Positions 1 through 6,342 are shown, counted from the first letter of the stretch. The stretch is DNA of 6,930 bases from Candidatus Kapaibacterium sp. (GCA_028691175.1 JAQUZU010000098.1:1-6930), one strand, 5' to 3'. The notes: generated from the letters alone by a model not told the origin. A program made the numbers and translations.

Positions 1-15
1 AATTTCCAAAAACAA

Positions 16-759
16 TCATTCAATTCCACGTCGGATAAGGTCGTCCGGTATCGAATACTGATTCGGAGCGAGAGTTGTCGTATGGCTCGGCGCAGTTTCC
101 TGTCGCTTAATCACCGGCTCGACTATTTTTCGCTTCGACTGTAAGAAAACAATTTTTTTCGGGGCAAGTTGGCGAAACGCAGAGCCTGCAATCTGTGCAA
201 TTTGCGGTGTTGCGGCAAGTTTTGCGCTCGAAGCGGAGATTTTCTCTTCCTCGGGATAATATGCGGTTTTCGGCTCAATAATTTTACGCTTCGAAGTGGC
301 GACGTCCGCAGTATTAATTTCGGCGGGAGCCGAAGTTGCCTCGGCTATTTTTTCAGCGGGAGTCGGCGGGATTTCTTTTTCGATTTTTTGGGTTTTCTCC
401 TCGTCAGTTATCTGCATAAGACGTTTTATTTGCTCGATCTCGCCATACGGCAAAGCAAGAGTGCCATTCATTTCGATTACAATGTTCGCAAGCTGGAAAA
501 TTTGCTCGCCCGCGCCGCACGAATATCTCACAAATGCCGCATACGGCAAAAATGCCAGGCTACGCCCGTCCGAAGCAACAATTTCGTATTGATTTCGGAG
601 GACAAACTTCGGCAAATATTTTTTTCGAAACTTTTCGAGCGAGATATATTCGTCCGGCGGATTTTGTACCGGCTGTTGATTATTCGCCAACACCGGAAGC
701 GAAGTAAACATTATTACAGCCATTAATGCAGACAAAATGAATTTTGATCTATTTTTCAT
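16..759 (-). CDS. Secreted protein of unknown function, possible amidase N-terminal-like domain with low-complexity tail
   Basis: I do not recognise this 247-residue protein as a named family. Residues 1-25 form a clear signal peptide: a basic start (MKNRSK), a hydrophobic core, and a VLA|NN cleavage site near residue 25, so it is exported. Residues about 37-115 look like a small beta-rich domain (EYISLEKF, then IFQLANIVIEMNGTLALPYGEI). This spacing recalls the copper-amine-oxidase-N-like domain found ahead of the catalytic part of some N-acetylmuramoyl-L-alanine amidases, which is an inference by pattern only. Residues 116-235 are rich in Lys, Glu, Ala and Pro and probably disordered. They contain two near-identical segments, SKRKIIEP (156-163) and SKRKIVEP (208-215). 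No amidase catalytic domain follows; the gene ends in TGA at 16-18. The frame is open 26 codons further upstream to an ATG at 835-837, but I chose the ATG at 757-759 because the signal peptide starts there and AAGGA and AGAGA lie just upstream. Confidence 0.75.
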   Translation of the reverse strand: MKNRSKFILSALMAVIMFTSLPVLANNQQPVQNPPDEYISLEKFRKKYLPKFVLRNQYEIVASDGRSLAFLPYAAFVRYSCGAGEQIFQLANIVIEMNGTLALPYGEIEQIKRLMQITDEEKTQKIEKEIPPTPAEKIAEATSAPAEINTADVATSKRKIIEPKTAYYPEEEKISASSAKLAATPQIAQIAGSAFRQLAPKKIVFLQSKRKIVEPVIKRQETAPSHTTTLAPNQYSIPDDLIRRGIE

Positions 760-774
760 ATTCTCTAATATCCT

Positions 775-806
775 TAAATATAAGATGCTTATAAAGATTG
801 TGCAGA
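775..806 (-). promoter_or_regulatory. Weak candidate promoter for the secreted-protein gene
   Basis: On the minus strand TATATTTA (775-782) matches the Bacteroidota -7 box TAnnTTTG except at the last base. TCTG (803-806) lies 20 nt upstream in the place of the TTTG box. The predicted start would leave only about 10 nt of leader before the ATG at 757-759, which weakens the call. The rest of the 760-889 gap shows nothing else convincing. Confidence 0.25.
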
Positions 807-884
807 AGACGTGCCGAAATCGCACATCCGCCTGCATACTGCATTATTCAAATTGCGTGCCTATATTTTCGCCGGAAGCGTGAA

Positions 885-917
885 CTGAAAAAGCCCTTGA
901 TTTTACTCAAGGGCTTT
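885..917 (-). terminator. Intrinsic terminator after tRNA-His
   Basis: A perfect 11-bp stem is formed by 890-900 (AAAGCCCTTGA) and 907-917 (TCAAGGGCTTT) around a 6-nt loop (901-906). Read on the minus strand, the stem is followed by a short T run (five T including the stem end, 888-892) and then CAG. On the plus strand the hairpin is followed by CGGGCG rather than T residues, so it acts in the minus direction. It begins only two nucleotides after the tRNA discriminator base and would end tRNA transcripts, as well as any read-through from the operon upstream. Confidence 0.85.
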
Positions 918-919
918 CG

Positions 920-993
920 GGCGAAGTGCGGGGCTCGAACCCGCGACCCCTAGTGCCACAAACTAGTGCTCTACCTACTGAACTAACTTCGCC
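920..993 (-). tRNA. tRNA-His (anticodon GTG)
   Basis: The minus strand folds into a complete cloverleaf. The acceptor stem is GCGAAGT/ACTTCGC (7 bp, perfect). The D arm is GTTC/GAGC with loop AGTAGGTA, and the anticodon stem is CTAGT/ACTAG with loop TTGTGGC, giving anticodon GTG for histidine codons. The variable loop is 5 nt, and the T arm is GCGGG/CCCGC with loop TTCGAGC. Position 993 supplies the extra G at -1 and position 920 the discriminator C73, the G-1:C73 pair that histidyl-tRNA synthetase recognises in most bacteria; this confirms the identity independently of the anticodon. The bases after C73 read CGA, so CCA is not encoded and must be added by CCA nucleotidyltransferase. A promoter lies just upstream and an intrinsic terminator immediately downstream, so it can be expressed as a single-tRNA unit. 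Confidence 0.97.
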
Positions 994-1018
994 ATCAACG
1001 TCCGTTCTTAACGGTTTA

Positions 1019-1050
1019 CAAAATTAGCGAATTTCTATATTACTACCAAA
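1019..1050 (-). promoter_or_regulatory. Bacteroidota-type promoter for tRNA-His
   Basis: On the minus strand TTTG (1047-1050) and TAATTTTG (1019-1026) are separated by 20 nt, a full match to the TTTG / TAnnTTTG consensus used by the primary sigma factor of Bacteroidota. Transcription would start near 1012, about 19 nt ahead of the tRNA. The promoter lies within 70 nt of the end of the transporter gene, and I see no terminator between them, so the tRNA may also receive read-through from the operon. Confidence 0.7.
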
Positions 1051-1085
1051 TATTTTTTTTCAATTTTTCGAATTTTCCGGACATA

Positions 1086-1949
1086 TTATCCGCGCTGGGT
1101 CATAATTACGCCGGTTATCACGGTTACAGCACCAACGACAAACTGCGGAGTCGGAGTAAAAGTCAGGAAAATCGCCGTCAAAACAGGCGTTATAATCGGC
1201 TGTAAGTTATTGAAAACAGAGACTTTACTCGCATCCATGCGTCGTAGCATCACATACCATACCCCATAACTGATAACTGAAAGCACAATCGCCATATACG
1301 CAATTTTGCCCCATACCACGGCATCGACAGCCGAATAAGTCGCAGTATCGCCAATTAAGGCAAAAATCGGCACATATACGAGAAAACCGAGTATAATCGC
1401 CATTCCGGTAGAAAAAAACGCACCATATTTTTGAATGATTTTTTTGCCGACTATCGTATAAACAGCCCACGACATCGCCGCAATAAGCCCGAGAATATTG
1501 CCGACAAACATTTCCGAACCGAGGTCTATTCCGTTCTCCGCATAGATAACTACAGTTCCAATCACGGCAACGCCGACGCCGACGAGTTTCAGGCGGGTGG
1601 CTTTCACCTTTAAAAATATTATCTCCATTACGAGCACGAACGCCGGCACAAGTGCATACGCAAGTGCAACATTCGGCGGAGCAGTATATTTGCACGCAAT
1701 AAAATATAGCAACTGGTTCATCGGAATGCAGAGCACGCCGAGCAAAACAAAAATCGCCCACTCGCGAGGAGTGATTTTCGGAGCCTTTTTCCAAAGGACT
1801 GCTACAATTACGGCATAAACTGCCGCGGAAACTGCCCCACGAAGGAGCAAAGCAAGTGTCGGATCGATTGTCATCGCGAGGCTTTTCGCAACCACGGGAG
1901 TCGAGCCGGCAAAAAATTGCTGGATAAAAAGTATTAAATAATTCAACAT
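1086..1949 (-). CDS. EamA/DMT-superfamily transporter (ten-helix)
   Basis: This 287-residue integral membrane protein has the standard length and layout of the EamA family of the drug/metabolite transporter superfamily. There are ten hydrophobic segments, roughly 2-20, 31-52, 64-84, 92-112, 119-136, 148-168, 178-198, 215-235, 247-264 and 268-284, arranged as two five-helix repeats. Typical family segments are visible: LALLLRGAVSA in helix 2, a Pro-containing AYALVPAFVLVMEII in helix 4, a WAVYTIVGKK segment in helix 6, and NLQPIITPVLTAIFL in helix 9. The substrate cannot be read from the sequence. Family members export or import small metabolites, and related small DMT proteins flip lipid-linked aminoarabinose. 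The start follows the glycosyltransferase stop by 33 nt with no clear Shine-Dalgarno. Its position behind a glycosyltransferase and an acyltransferase makes translocation of a glycan precursor or glycolipid possible, but that is inference; it could equally be an unrelated metabolite exporter. Confidence 0.9.
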   Translation of the reverse strand: MLNYLILFIQQFFAGSTPVVAKSLAMTIDPTLALLLRGAVSAAVYAVIVAVLWKKAPKITPREWAIFVLLGVLCIPMNQLLYFIACKYTAPPNVALAYALVPAFVLVMEIIFLKVKATRLKLVGVGVAVIGTVVIYAENGIDLGSEMFVGNILGLIAAMSWAVYTIVGKKIIQKYGAFFSTGMAIILGFLVYVPIFALIGDTATYSAVDAVVWGKIAYMAIVLSVISYGVWYVMLRRMDASKVSVFNNLQPIITPVLTAIFLTFTPTPQFVVGAVTVITGVIMTQRG

Positions 1950-1982
1950 GTTAGGTAATTAATGATTAAGTTTTAGCAGAAT

Positions 1983-3104
1983 TTATGCAAGAAGCTTCAG
2001 AATGCCGTCTTCCTGGCGGTCATAGCAGCAAATCTGTGCGGCTTCATCGCAAGCATTCACGTAAGTCTCTTTGCGCTCAATGAGGCGTTTAATTGCCTGG
2101 ACAAATTCCTGCGGAGTAGCTCCAACGGGAACCAACTCGCCAACCGGAAATTCGTTGAAAATTTCTCGAATTGCGGGTAAATCCGACGCCAGAACCGGAA
2201 TACGCGCCATGCAGTACTCAAAAAGTTTATTCGGCAACGCAAGCCGGTACGACAGCGTAATCGGCTCGATAAACGAAATCCCCAAATCCGCACTCGACGT
2301 ATAGTCATGCAGTTCGTTATACGGCACTTTACCGAAGAAATAAACGCGATCATCTACGTTCAACGACTTTGCTAATGCACGAAATTCATTCTCGCGCGGT
2401 CCGGATCCGAAAATCACAAACACGCAATTCTCGAGCGATTGTAACGCCCGAAAAACCGGCAGAATTCCTCTACCCTTCAGGATAACTCCCTGATAAATAA
2501 TGATCTTGGTCGAAGCCGAAATACCGAGTTCCTTGCGAATGAGGTTCGATTCGGTCTTTGGGCGATATGGCGGCAAATTCATAATCAGAGCATAATCGTT
2601 ATGCGAAGTGAAGTGTCCGCGGAGATATTCCTCGTCCATTATGCCGGAAACAATAATTTTATCTACATCGCTTACAAGGCGACGTTCAATCGCCGTGATA
2701 ACGGCTTGTTTTGCGGGAAAGTCCGCAAGCGGTCCGAGTGCAGAGTAGATTTCGCGTGAATCGTAGAACAGTTTTCCGCCGTTGCTTTTATGAAATTTCC
2801 ACGCAACATAGAGTGAATAGAAATCGTTTGCCCAGTAGACTTTTGCTTTGATTTTGCGATATTTGCGTGCTGCAAACGAAAATCGAAACCACTTCATAAT
2901 AAAACGCGATTTTTGCGGGTGCATTGCCATCGGAAATACATCTACGCCGAGTTCCTGAAGTTCGGAAATATCTTCGCTCTGTATCGGCGCTACAATTGCC
3001 ACGCTCTTGCCGTGCTTGGCATAAGTGCGAACCAAGTTCAGAGTTCGGGCGTCGGATTTAACCTCTTCGAAACAGACAAAACACACATCGTAAACGTTAT
3101 TCAT
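1983..3104 (-). CDS. Family 4-like glycosyltransferase (GT-B fold)
   Basis: A complete 373-residue glycosyltransferase of the GT-B fold. The N-terminal half has the usual acceptor-domain landmarks: VKSDARTLNLVRTYAKHG (15-32), ANDFYSLYVAW (92-102) and YDSREIYSA (114-122). The C-terminal nucleotide-sugar domain shows IIYQGVILKGRGI (202-214), FGSGP (232-236), VYFFGKVPYNEL (254-265), SADLGISFIEP (271-281) and NKLFEYCMARIPVLASDLP (292-310). Glu296 in KLFEY corresponds to the second Glu of the EX7E motif; the position eight before it is Leu, so the first Glu is missing, as I recall is seen in this subgroup with PNKLFEY. It has no signal peptide and should act in the cytoplasm, transferring a sugar from a nucleotide donor; donor and acceptor cannot be predicted. 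The start lies 14 nt after the upstream stop with AGAGAG ahead of the ATG, indicating translation from the same message as the acyltransferase gene. Confidence 0.9.
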   Translation of the reverse strand: MNNVYDVCFVCFEEVKSDARTLNLVRTYAKHGKSVAIVAPIQSEDISELQELGVDVFPMAMHPQKSRFIMKWFRFSFAARKYRKIKAKVYWANDFYSLYVAWKFHKSNGGKLFYDSREIYSALGPLADFPAKQAVITAIERRLVSDVDKIIVSGIMDEEYLRGHFTSHNDYALIMNLPPYRPKTESNLIRKELGISASTKIIIYQGVILKGRGILPVFRALQSLENCVFVIFGSGPRENEFRALAKSLNVDDRVYFFGKVPYNELHDYTSSADLGISFIEPITLSYRLALPNKLFEYCMARIPVLASDLPAIREIFNEFPVGELVPVGATPQEFVQAIKRLIERKETYVNACDEAAQICCYDRQEDGILKLLA

Positions 3105-3118
3105 CGTGCTCTCTGCGC

Positions 3119-4093
3119 TTAGAATTTATAATGGAATGTGCTGCGCAAAATCCCGCGCGAGTTAAAGCGTTCTTTGAAATTAATCAAGTCGATTGACGGT
3201 GTCATCGGATCTTCCGCGTGCGTATCCTGCGAAACGCCGATATCGACCCATTCGTAGCCATGCTCGGTCGCCCAGCGGGTAATTTCATAATTCACCAAAT
3301 AGACGGGCTTGAGCTCCTCGTATTCATAGAGAAGCATCGTATAGAAGCAAAGCGTTACTTTACTGTTGCAGAGGAAAAGCAGCGAGCCGGCAATCGGTTT
3401 GCCGTCATAATAGACCATCAGGAGCTTGAGGTTTTGTGGGACAAGTTCCAGCAGGCGATGAATATCTTCGAGAGAGTGCGTCGGGGTCGCGTTGTGCTTA
3501 GCCTTATTATTCAACAGAATCTCGTAAAATTCATCATATTCGTCGCTCTCTCGGACGCTGAGTTTGCCCTCGCGGAGTATTTTATGGATATTTTTGCGGG
3601 CAGTTTTGTCGAAATGCTCGAGGAAATCCTTGCCATACTTCAAATCGATTGCGTGCGAAATATAGTGCAATTCGAAATCAAATTTGCGGTAAAGCATCGC
3701 ATATTCAATATGTTGCGACACATTGAGCGAGTAAATCATCGGAGGCGGAATCAGAAAAATTTCGCGGAAATTTTCGGTGCGGAAGTAATCCAGCATCGCA
3801 TCGACCATCTCCAGAGCAGTCTCGAAGCGAATATCTTTCGTAGCGATTGAGCCGTAGCTTGCACCAACCGGCGACCAGAAAACTTTGCCGTCTTCCTTTA
3901 CTCCGCCGGGAAGAATGCCGAGCAGTTCGTCGCCGCGTCGAAACATCAAGTGATAGAAATCAAACTTTCCCTTCGGATGATAATCCAGAAAGTCCAGCGA
4001 ATGGAACATTGTTCCGTTATTAGTCTGAGCCAGAAATTTCTGCCATTCGTCGCGATTTTCCGGCAAGTATTTATGTAATGTTATCTTTTGCAT
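3119..4093 (-). CDS. FemAB/BioF2-like GNAT-family acyltransferase
   Basis: This 324-residue cytoplasmic protein has the double-GNAT layout of the FemAB-like group (Acetyltransf_6, BioF2-like). The N-terminal half contains WQKFLAQTNNGTMFHSLDFLDYH (17-39), typical of the first domain. The second domain, about 155-320, includes a helix beginning HFDKTARKNIHK (160-171), the strand-turn DGKPIAGSLLFLCNSKVTLCFY (230-251) and the family-like end DLINFKERFNSRG (302-314). Related enzymes transfer aminoacyl groups from tRNA to peptidoglycan precursors or acylate other substrates, and are often found in bacterial exopolysaccharide loci. Neither the acyl donor nor the acceptor is readable here. It is the first gene of the likely operon with the glycosyltransferase and transporter. 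The start at 4091-4093 is the only good one after the predicted promoter, with a weak GGA about 9 nt upstream. Because the adjacent gene is a glycosyltransferase, a role in glycan modification is more likely than peptidoglycan bridge formation, but this is inference. Confidence 0.82.
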   Translation of the reverse strand: MQKITLHKYLPENRDEWQKFLAQTNNGTMFHSLDFLDYHPKGKFDFYHLMFRRGDELLGILPGGVKEDGKVFWSPVGASYGSIATKDIRFETALEMVDAMLDYFRTENFREIFLIPPPMIYSLNVSQHIEYAMLYRKFDFELHYISHAIDLKYGKDFLEHFDKTARKNIHKILREGKLSVRESDEYDEFYEILLNNKAKHNATPTHSLEDIHRLLELVPQNLKLLMVYYDGKPIAGSLLFLCNSKVTLCFYTMLLYEYEELKPVYLVNYEITRWATEHGYEWVDIGVSQDTHAEDPMTPSIDLINFKERFNSRGILRSTFHYKF

Positions 4094-4115
4094 AGCGTAT
4101 CCAAATGTTAGGTTA

Positions 4116-4123
4116 CAAACTTA
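4116..4123 (-). promoter_or_regulatory. Candidate -7 element of the acyltransferase-glycosyltransferase-transporter operon
   Basis: On the minus strand TAAGTTTG is a perfect TAnnTTTG box 22 nt ahead of the start codon at 4091-4093, giving a predicted leader of about 16 nt. The upstream TTTG box is not recognisable (GTTC or TTCT at the right distance), so it may be a weak or activator-dependent promoter. The surrounding 16 nt (4113-4128) match the tRNA-His promoter core with one difference. Confidence 0.5.
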
Positions 4124-4131
4124 GCGAAATT

Positions 4132-4159
4132 TTATCGAATATAGAACTTTTTTCGATAA
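4132..4159. repeat. Inverted repeat between the kinase stop and the operon -7 box
   Basis: TTATCGAA (4132-4139) and TTCGATAA (4152-4159) are perfect 8-nt inverted arms around a 12-nt spacer, beginning immediately after the kinase TAA stop (4160-4162, minus strand). As RNA it could form an AT-rich hairpin, but no U run follows, so it would be a poor terminator. It lies in the -33 to -7 region of the candidate operon promoter, where an operator could sit. Function is unproven. Confidence 0.45.
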
Positions 4160-6268
4160 TTATTCGCTTTCGCCTTCATTCGACGCTTTCGGCTGCGGAA
4201 GAGTGAAAATAAATTTCGAACCGATGCCGAGTTCGCTCTCGACCCAAATTTTTCCGCCGTGCATATCTACAAACTCCTTGCAGAGAATAAGTCCCAGTCC
4301 GGTGCCTGCCTCGCCGTTTGTACCATGTGTAGATATAGATTTATCGATATGAAAAAGATTTGCAACACGTTTCGCGTCCATTCCGACGCCCGAATCGCGA
4401 ACATATAATTCCACATCACCATTCTTATGCTCGCATAAACCGGCTTCAATTTCGCCTCCTTCGCGAGTAAATTTAACCGAATTCGACATAAGATTGCGGA
4501 TAATCGTCGTGACAAGTTTCGCATCAGCATAAATGAATTTCGACTTCGGAATCGAGTTTTTCAGGCGAATTCCCTTTTTTTCGGCGGTCAGGCTCAGTAA
4601 GTCCACACAGGTCTGTGCTATAGAGAAAATATCAATATCGGTCGGGTTAAACTTAATTGTTTTGTGCTGCGCGCGAGACCACTCGAGGAGATTTTCGAGC
4701 AGTGCGAAGACTTGCTCGGAAGATTGCTTCAGCATACCAAGAAATTCCCGGCGTTCGTTTTCTTTTATGTTATCGTAATCATCGTGCATAAGTTCGACCA
4801 CATTTCGGAAACTGCTGATCGGATTTCTCAGGTCATGTGCAATAATCGAGAAGAATTTATCTTTTGTGGCGTTTGTTTCGGTTAATTGTATGTTCGCGGC
4901 CTCGAGTTCAGCATTTTTTTCGCTAATCTGCGTTTCGTTTCGGCGGCGTGCTCTATTCATCATAATCAGAAAACATACAATGAACATCAATGCCCCAATA
5001 ACGGTAATGAACAGCCAACGCAGCGTATTCTCCTGTTGTTCCTGCATTTCGGTCAAAGAGAGTTTAGTCTTCATCATGCGTATTTCGTCGTCTTTTTTCG
5101 CAACCTGATAAAACGCTAATTTGTCCGCCAGCACACTGTACTGCTCGGCACTGTATAACGAATCTTTGACAGCATTGTATTTTTCGATACATTCAAGCGC
5201 TTTCGCATAGTTACCGATTTTCTTGTAAATATCTGTGTAGCACCTCCAAACCTCAAGTTTGTTTTGAATAGAACTACCGATATTTTCTTCCGCAATCTTC
5301 ATATAGTGCAAAGCCTGAGAGTAATTCTTCAGCCCGGAATAAAGTTTTGCGGCAGTGCAGCAAAATCCACTATATTCACCGAGTTTATAGACTTCCGTTC
5401 GCGAAGTTTCCTCTACGATTTTCTGTGCTTTGGCAAAATCTTTTTTTTCGATATACATGTTCGCAAGATAATCTTTTGTGATAATCTCGAAACGGAAATT
5501 TCCGACTTGTTTGAAATATGAAATGGCTTTTTTCAAATATTCCTCGGCAACGCCATATTTACCCATGCCACTATATATTTCTCCAAGATTGGCATACCCT
5601 GAACCGATTCTTTCGAGTCGCATAGAGGCTTCCGCCACTTTAAGCGAAAATTTCAGCACGCTGATTGCCTCAGTCGTATCCCTCATCATCAGGTAGGCCA
5701 GCGCCATATCGTTGTATATGATAGCGACCGAATTAAGGTACGTATCCTGATATATATCGAGTTTTTTCCCCTTCTTGCGGTATTTGCGGAGCGAGTCCTC
5801 AACCGAACTGCGATTCACAATTGCAACGGCCTTATTAAATGCACCTATTGACTTTTCGTAATCGCCTAACCTTTTATATACTGTACCGAGTTGCGAATAT
5901 CCGAACGCAATTTCCTCGCGGCAACCTGCCTCCTCCGCCATGCGGATTCCTATGTTCAGCGTATCCACCGCCTGTTTAAATTTGTTCCTAAGAGAATACA
6001 GAGTGGAAATATTAATATATGTAATCGATATTCTGTTTTTATCTTTTAAACGTTTAGCATAACGCAACGCCTCCCACATGTACTTTTGTGCAACTTTCGC
6101 GTCACGCCCGAAATAAAATGCACCTAATTTCACATTAGCAGAATATTTCGCAGTATCGTTTTTCGCAATGCGTTCATTATTCAGCAGGGTGTCGAGTTTA
6201 GTGGCCGCTCCGGCAAACGAAACAGCCCCGATAAACAGCAATATAATCAGAAATATTCGATTTTTCAT
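4160..6268 (-). CDS. Membrane sensor histidine kinase with periplasmic TPR domain
   Basis: A complete 702-residue sensor kinase. Residues 1-22 are a signal peptide (MKNRIFLIILLFIGAV, AGAA cleavage region). Residues about 42-372 hold roughly eight tetratricopeptide repeats, for example 119-152 (AFGYSQLGTVYKRLGDYEKSI) and 220-253 (GYANLGEIYSGMGKYGVAEEYL); a basic linker at 153-177 breaks the series. A charged helical region precedes a single membrane segment at about 417-437 (WLFITVIGALMFIVCFLIMM). A coiled coil at 445-470 leads into HisKA with the phosphoacceptor motif HDLRNP, His478. The ATPase domain has the N box RNLMSNSVKF (591-600; Asn592, Asn596), the G1 box DSGVGM (625-630) and the G2 box GTGLGL (655-660), so all key catalytic residues are present. 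The protein ends soon after, with no receiver or DNA-binding domain. The topology places the TPR solenoid in the periplasm and the kinase in the cytoplasm, suggesting that a peptide, protein or envelope partner is sensed. No response regulator is visible here, so the partner is unknown. There is no Shine-Dalgarno ahead of the start. Confidence 0.95.
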   Translation of the reverse strand: MKNRIFLIILLFIGAVSFAGAATKLDTLLNNERIAKNDTAKYSANVKLGAFYFGRDAKVAQKYMWEALRYAKRLKDKNRISITYINISTLYSLRNKFKQAVDTLNIGIRMAEEAGCREEIAFGYSQLGTVYKRLGDYEKSIGAFNKAVAIVNRSSVEDSLRKYRKKGKKLDIYQDTYLNSVAIIYNDMALAYLMMRDTTEAISVLKFSLKVAEASMRLERIGSGYANLGEIYSGMGKYGVAEEYLKKAISYFKQVGNFRFEIITKDYLANMYIEKKDFAKAQKIVEETSRTEVYKLGEYSGFCCTAAKLYSGLKNYSQALHYMKIAEENIGSSIQNKLEVWRCYTDIYKKIGNYAKALECIEKYNAVKDSLYSAEQYSVLADKLAFYQVAKKDDEIRMMKTKLSLTEMQEQQENTLRWLFITVIGALMFIVCFLIMMNRARRRNETQISEKNAELEAANIQLTETNATKDKFFSIIAHDLRNPISSFRNVVELMHDDYDNIKENERREFLGMLKQSSEQVFALLENLLEWSRAQHKTIKFNPTDIDIFSIAQTCVDLLSLTAEKKGIRLKNSIPKSKFIYADAKLVTTIIRNLMSNSVKFTREGGEIEAGLCEHKNGDVELYVRDSGVGMDAKRVANLFHIDKSISTHGTNGEAGTGLGLILCKEFVDMHGGKIWVESELGIGSKFIFTLPQPKASNEGESE

Positions 6269-6312
6269 AAGTGCATAGCAATTATTAGTCGTATTTGATA
6301 CCTATTCACAAA

Positions 6313-6342
6313 AAAACGTAAATAAATATATTATATTGCAAA
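6313..6342 (-). promoter_or_regulatory. Candidate promoter of the sensor kinase gene
   Basis: On the minus strand TTTG (6339-6342) lies 18 nt ahead of TACGTTTT (6313-6320), which matches TAnnTTTG except for the last base. The predicted start is near 6306, giving a leader of about 38 nt before the ATG at 6266-6268. The upstream box overlaps the region used by the divergent promoter on the other strand. The spacing is slightly short and the -7 box imperfect. Confidence 0.4.

Noticed and set aside
169..726. A 185-codon plus-strand frame antisense to the secreted-protein gene
   Set aside because: Its translation is rich in Arg, Phe and Cys with no domain pattern, while the minus-strand frame has a signal peptide and a plausible start.
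760..837. 26-codon N-terminal extension of the secreted protein from an ATG at 835-837
   Set aside because: It would put a second stretch ahead of a good signal peptide, and the AAGGA/AGAGA sequence sits properly before the ATG at 757-759.
1051..1085. Possible terminator after the transporter gene
   Set aside because: The region is A/T-rich on both strands but I find no stem followed by a T run on the minus strand.
1938..1949. ACCTAACAT shared by the leaders of the transporter and acyltransferase genes
   Set aside because: A nine-base match at different distances from the start codons and in AT-rich sequence is within what chance would give.
3218..3850. A 210-codon open frame on the plus strand, antisense to the acyltransferase gene
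   Set aside because: It lies wholly inside a gene with clear family motifs on the other strand, has no promoter or ribosome site, and its translation shows no recognisable domain. It is a by-product of codon use.
6266..6277. Tiny leader frame (Met-His-Leu-stop) whose TGA overlaps the kinase ATG
   Set aside because: Only three codons, without a ribosome site; a short ATG this close to a start is likely by chance.
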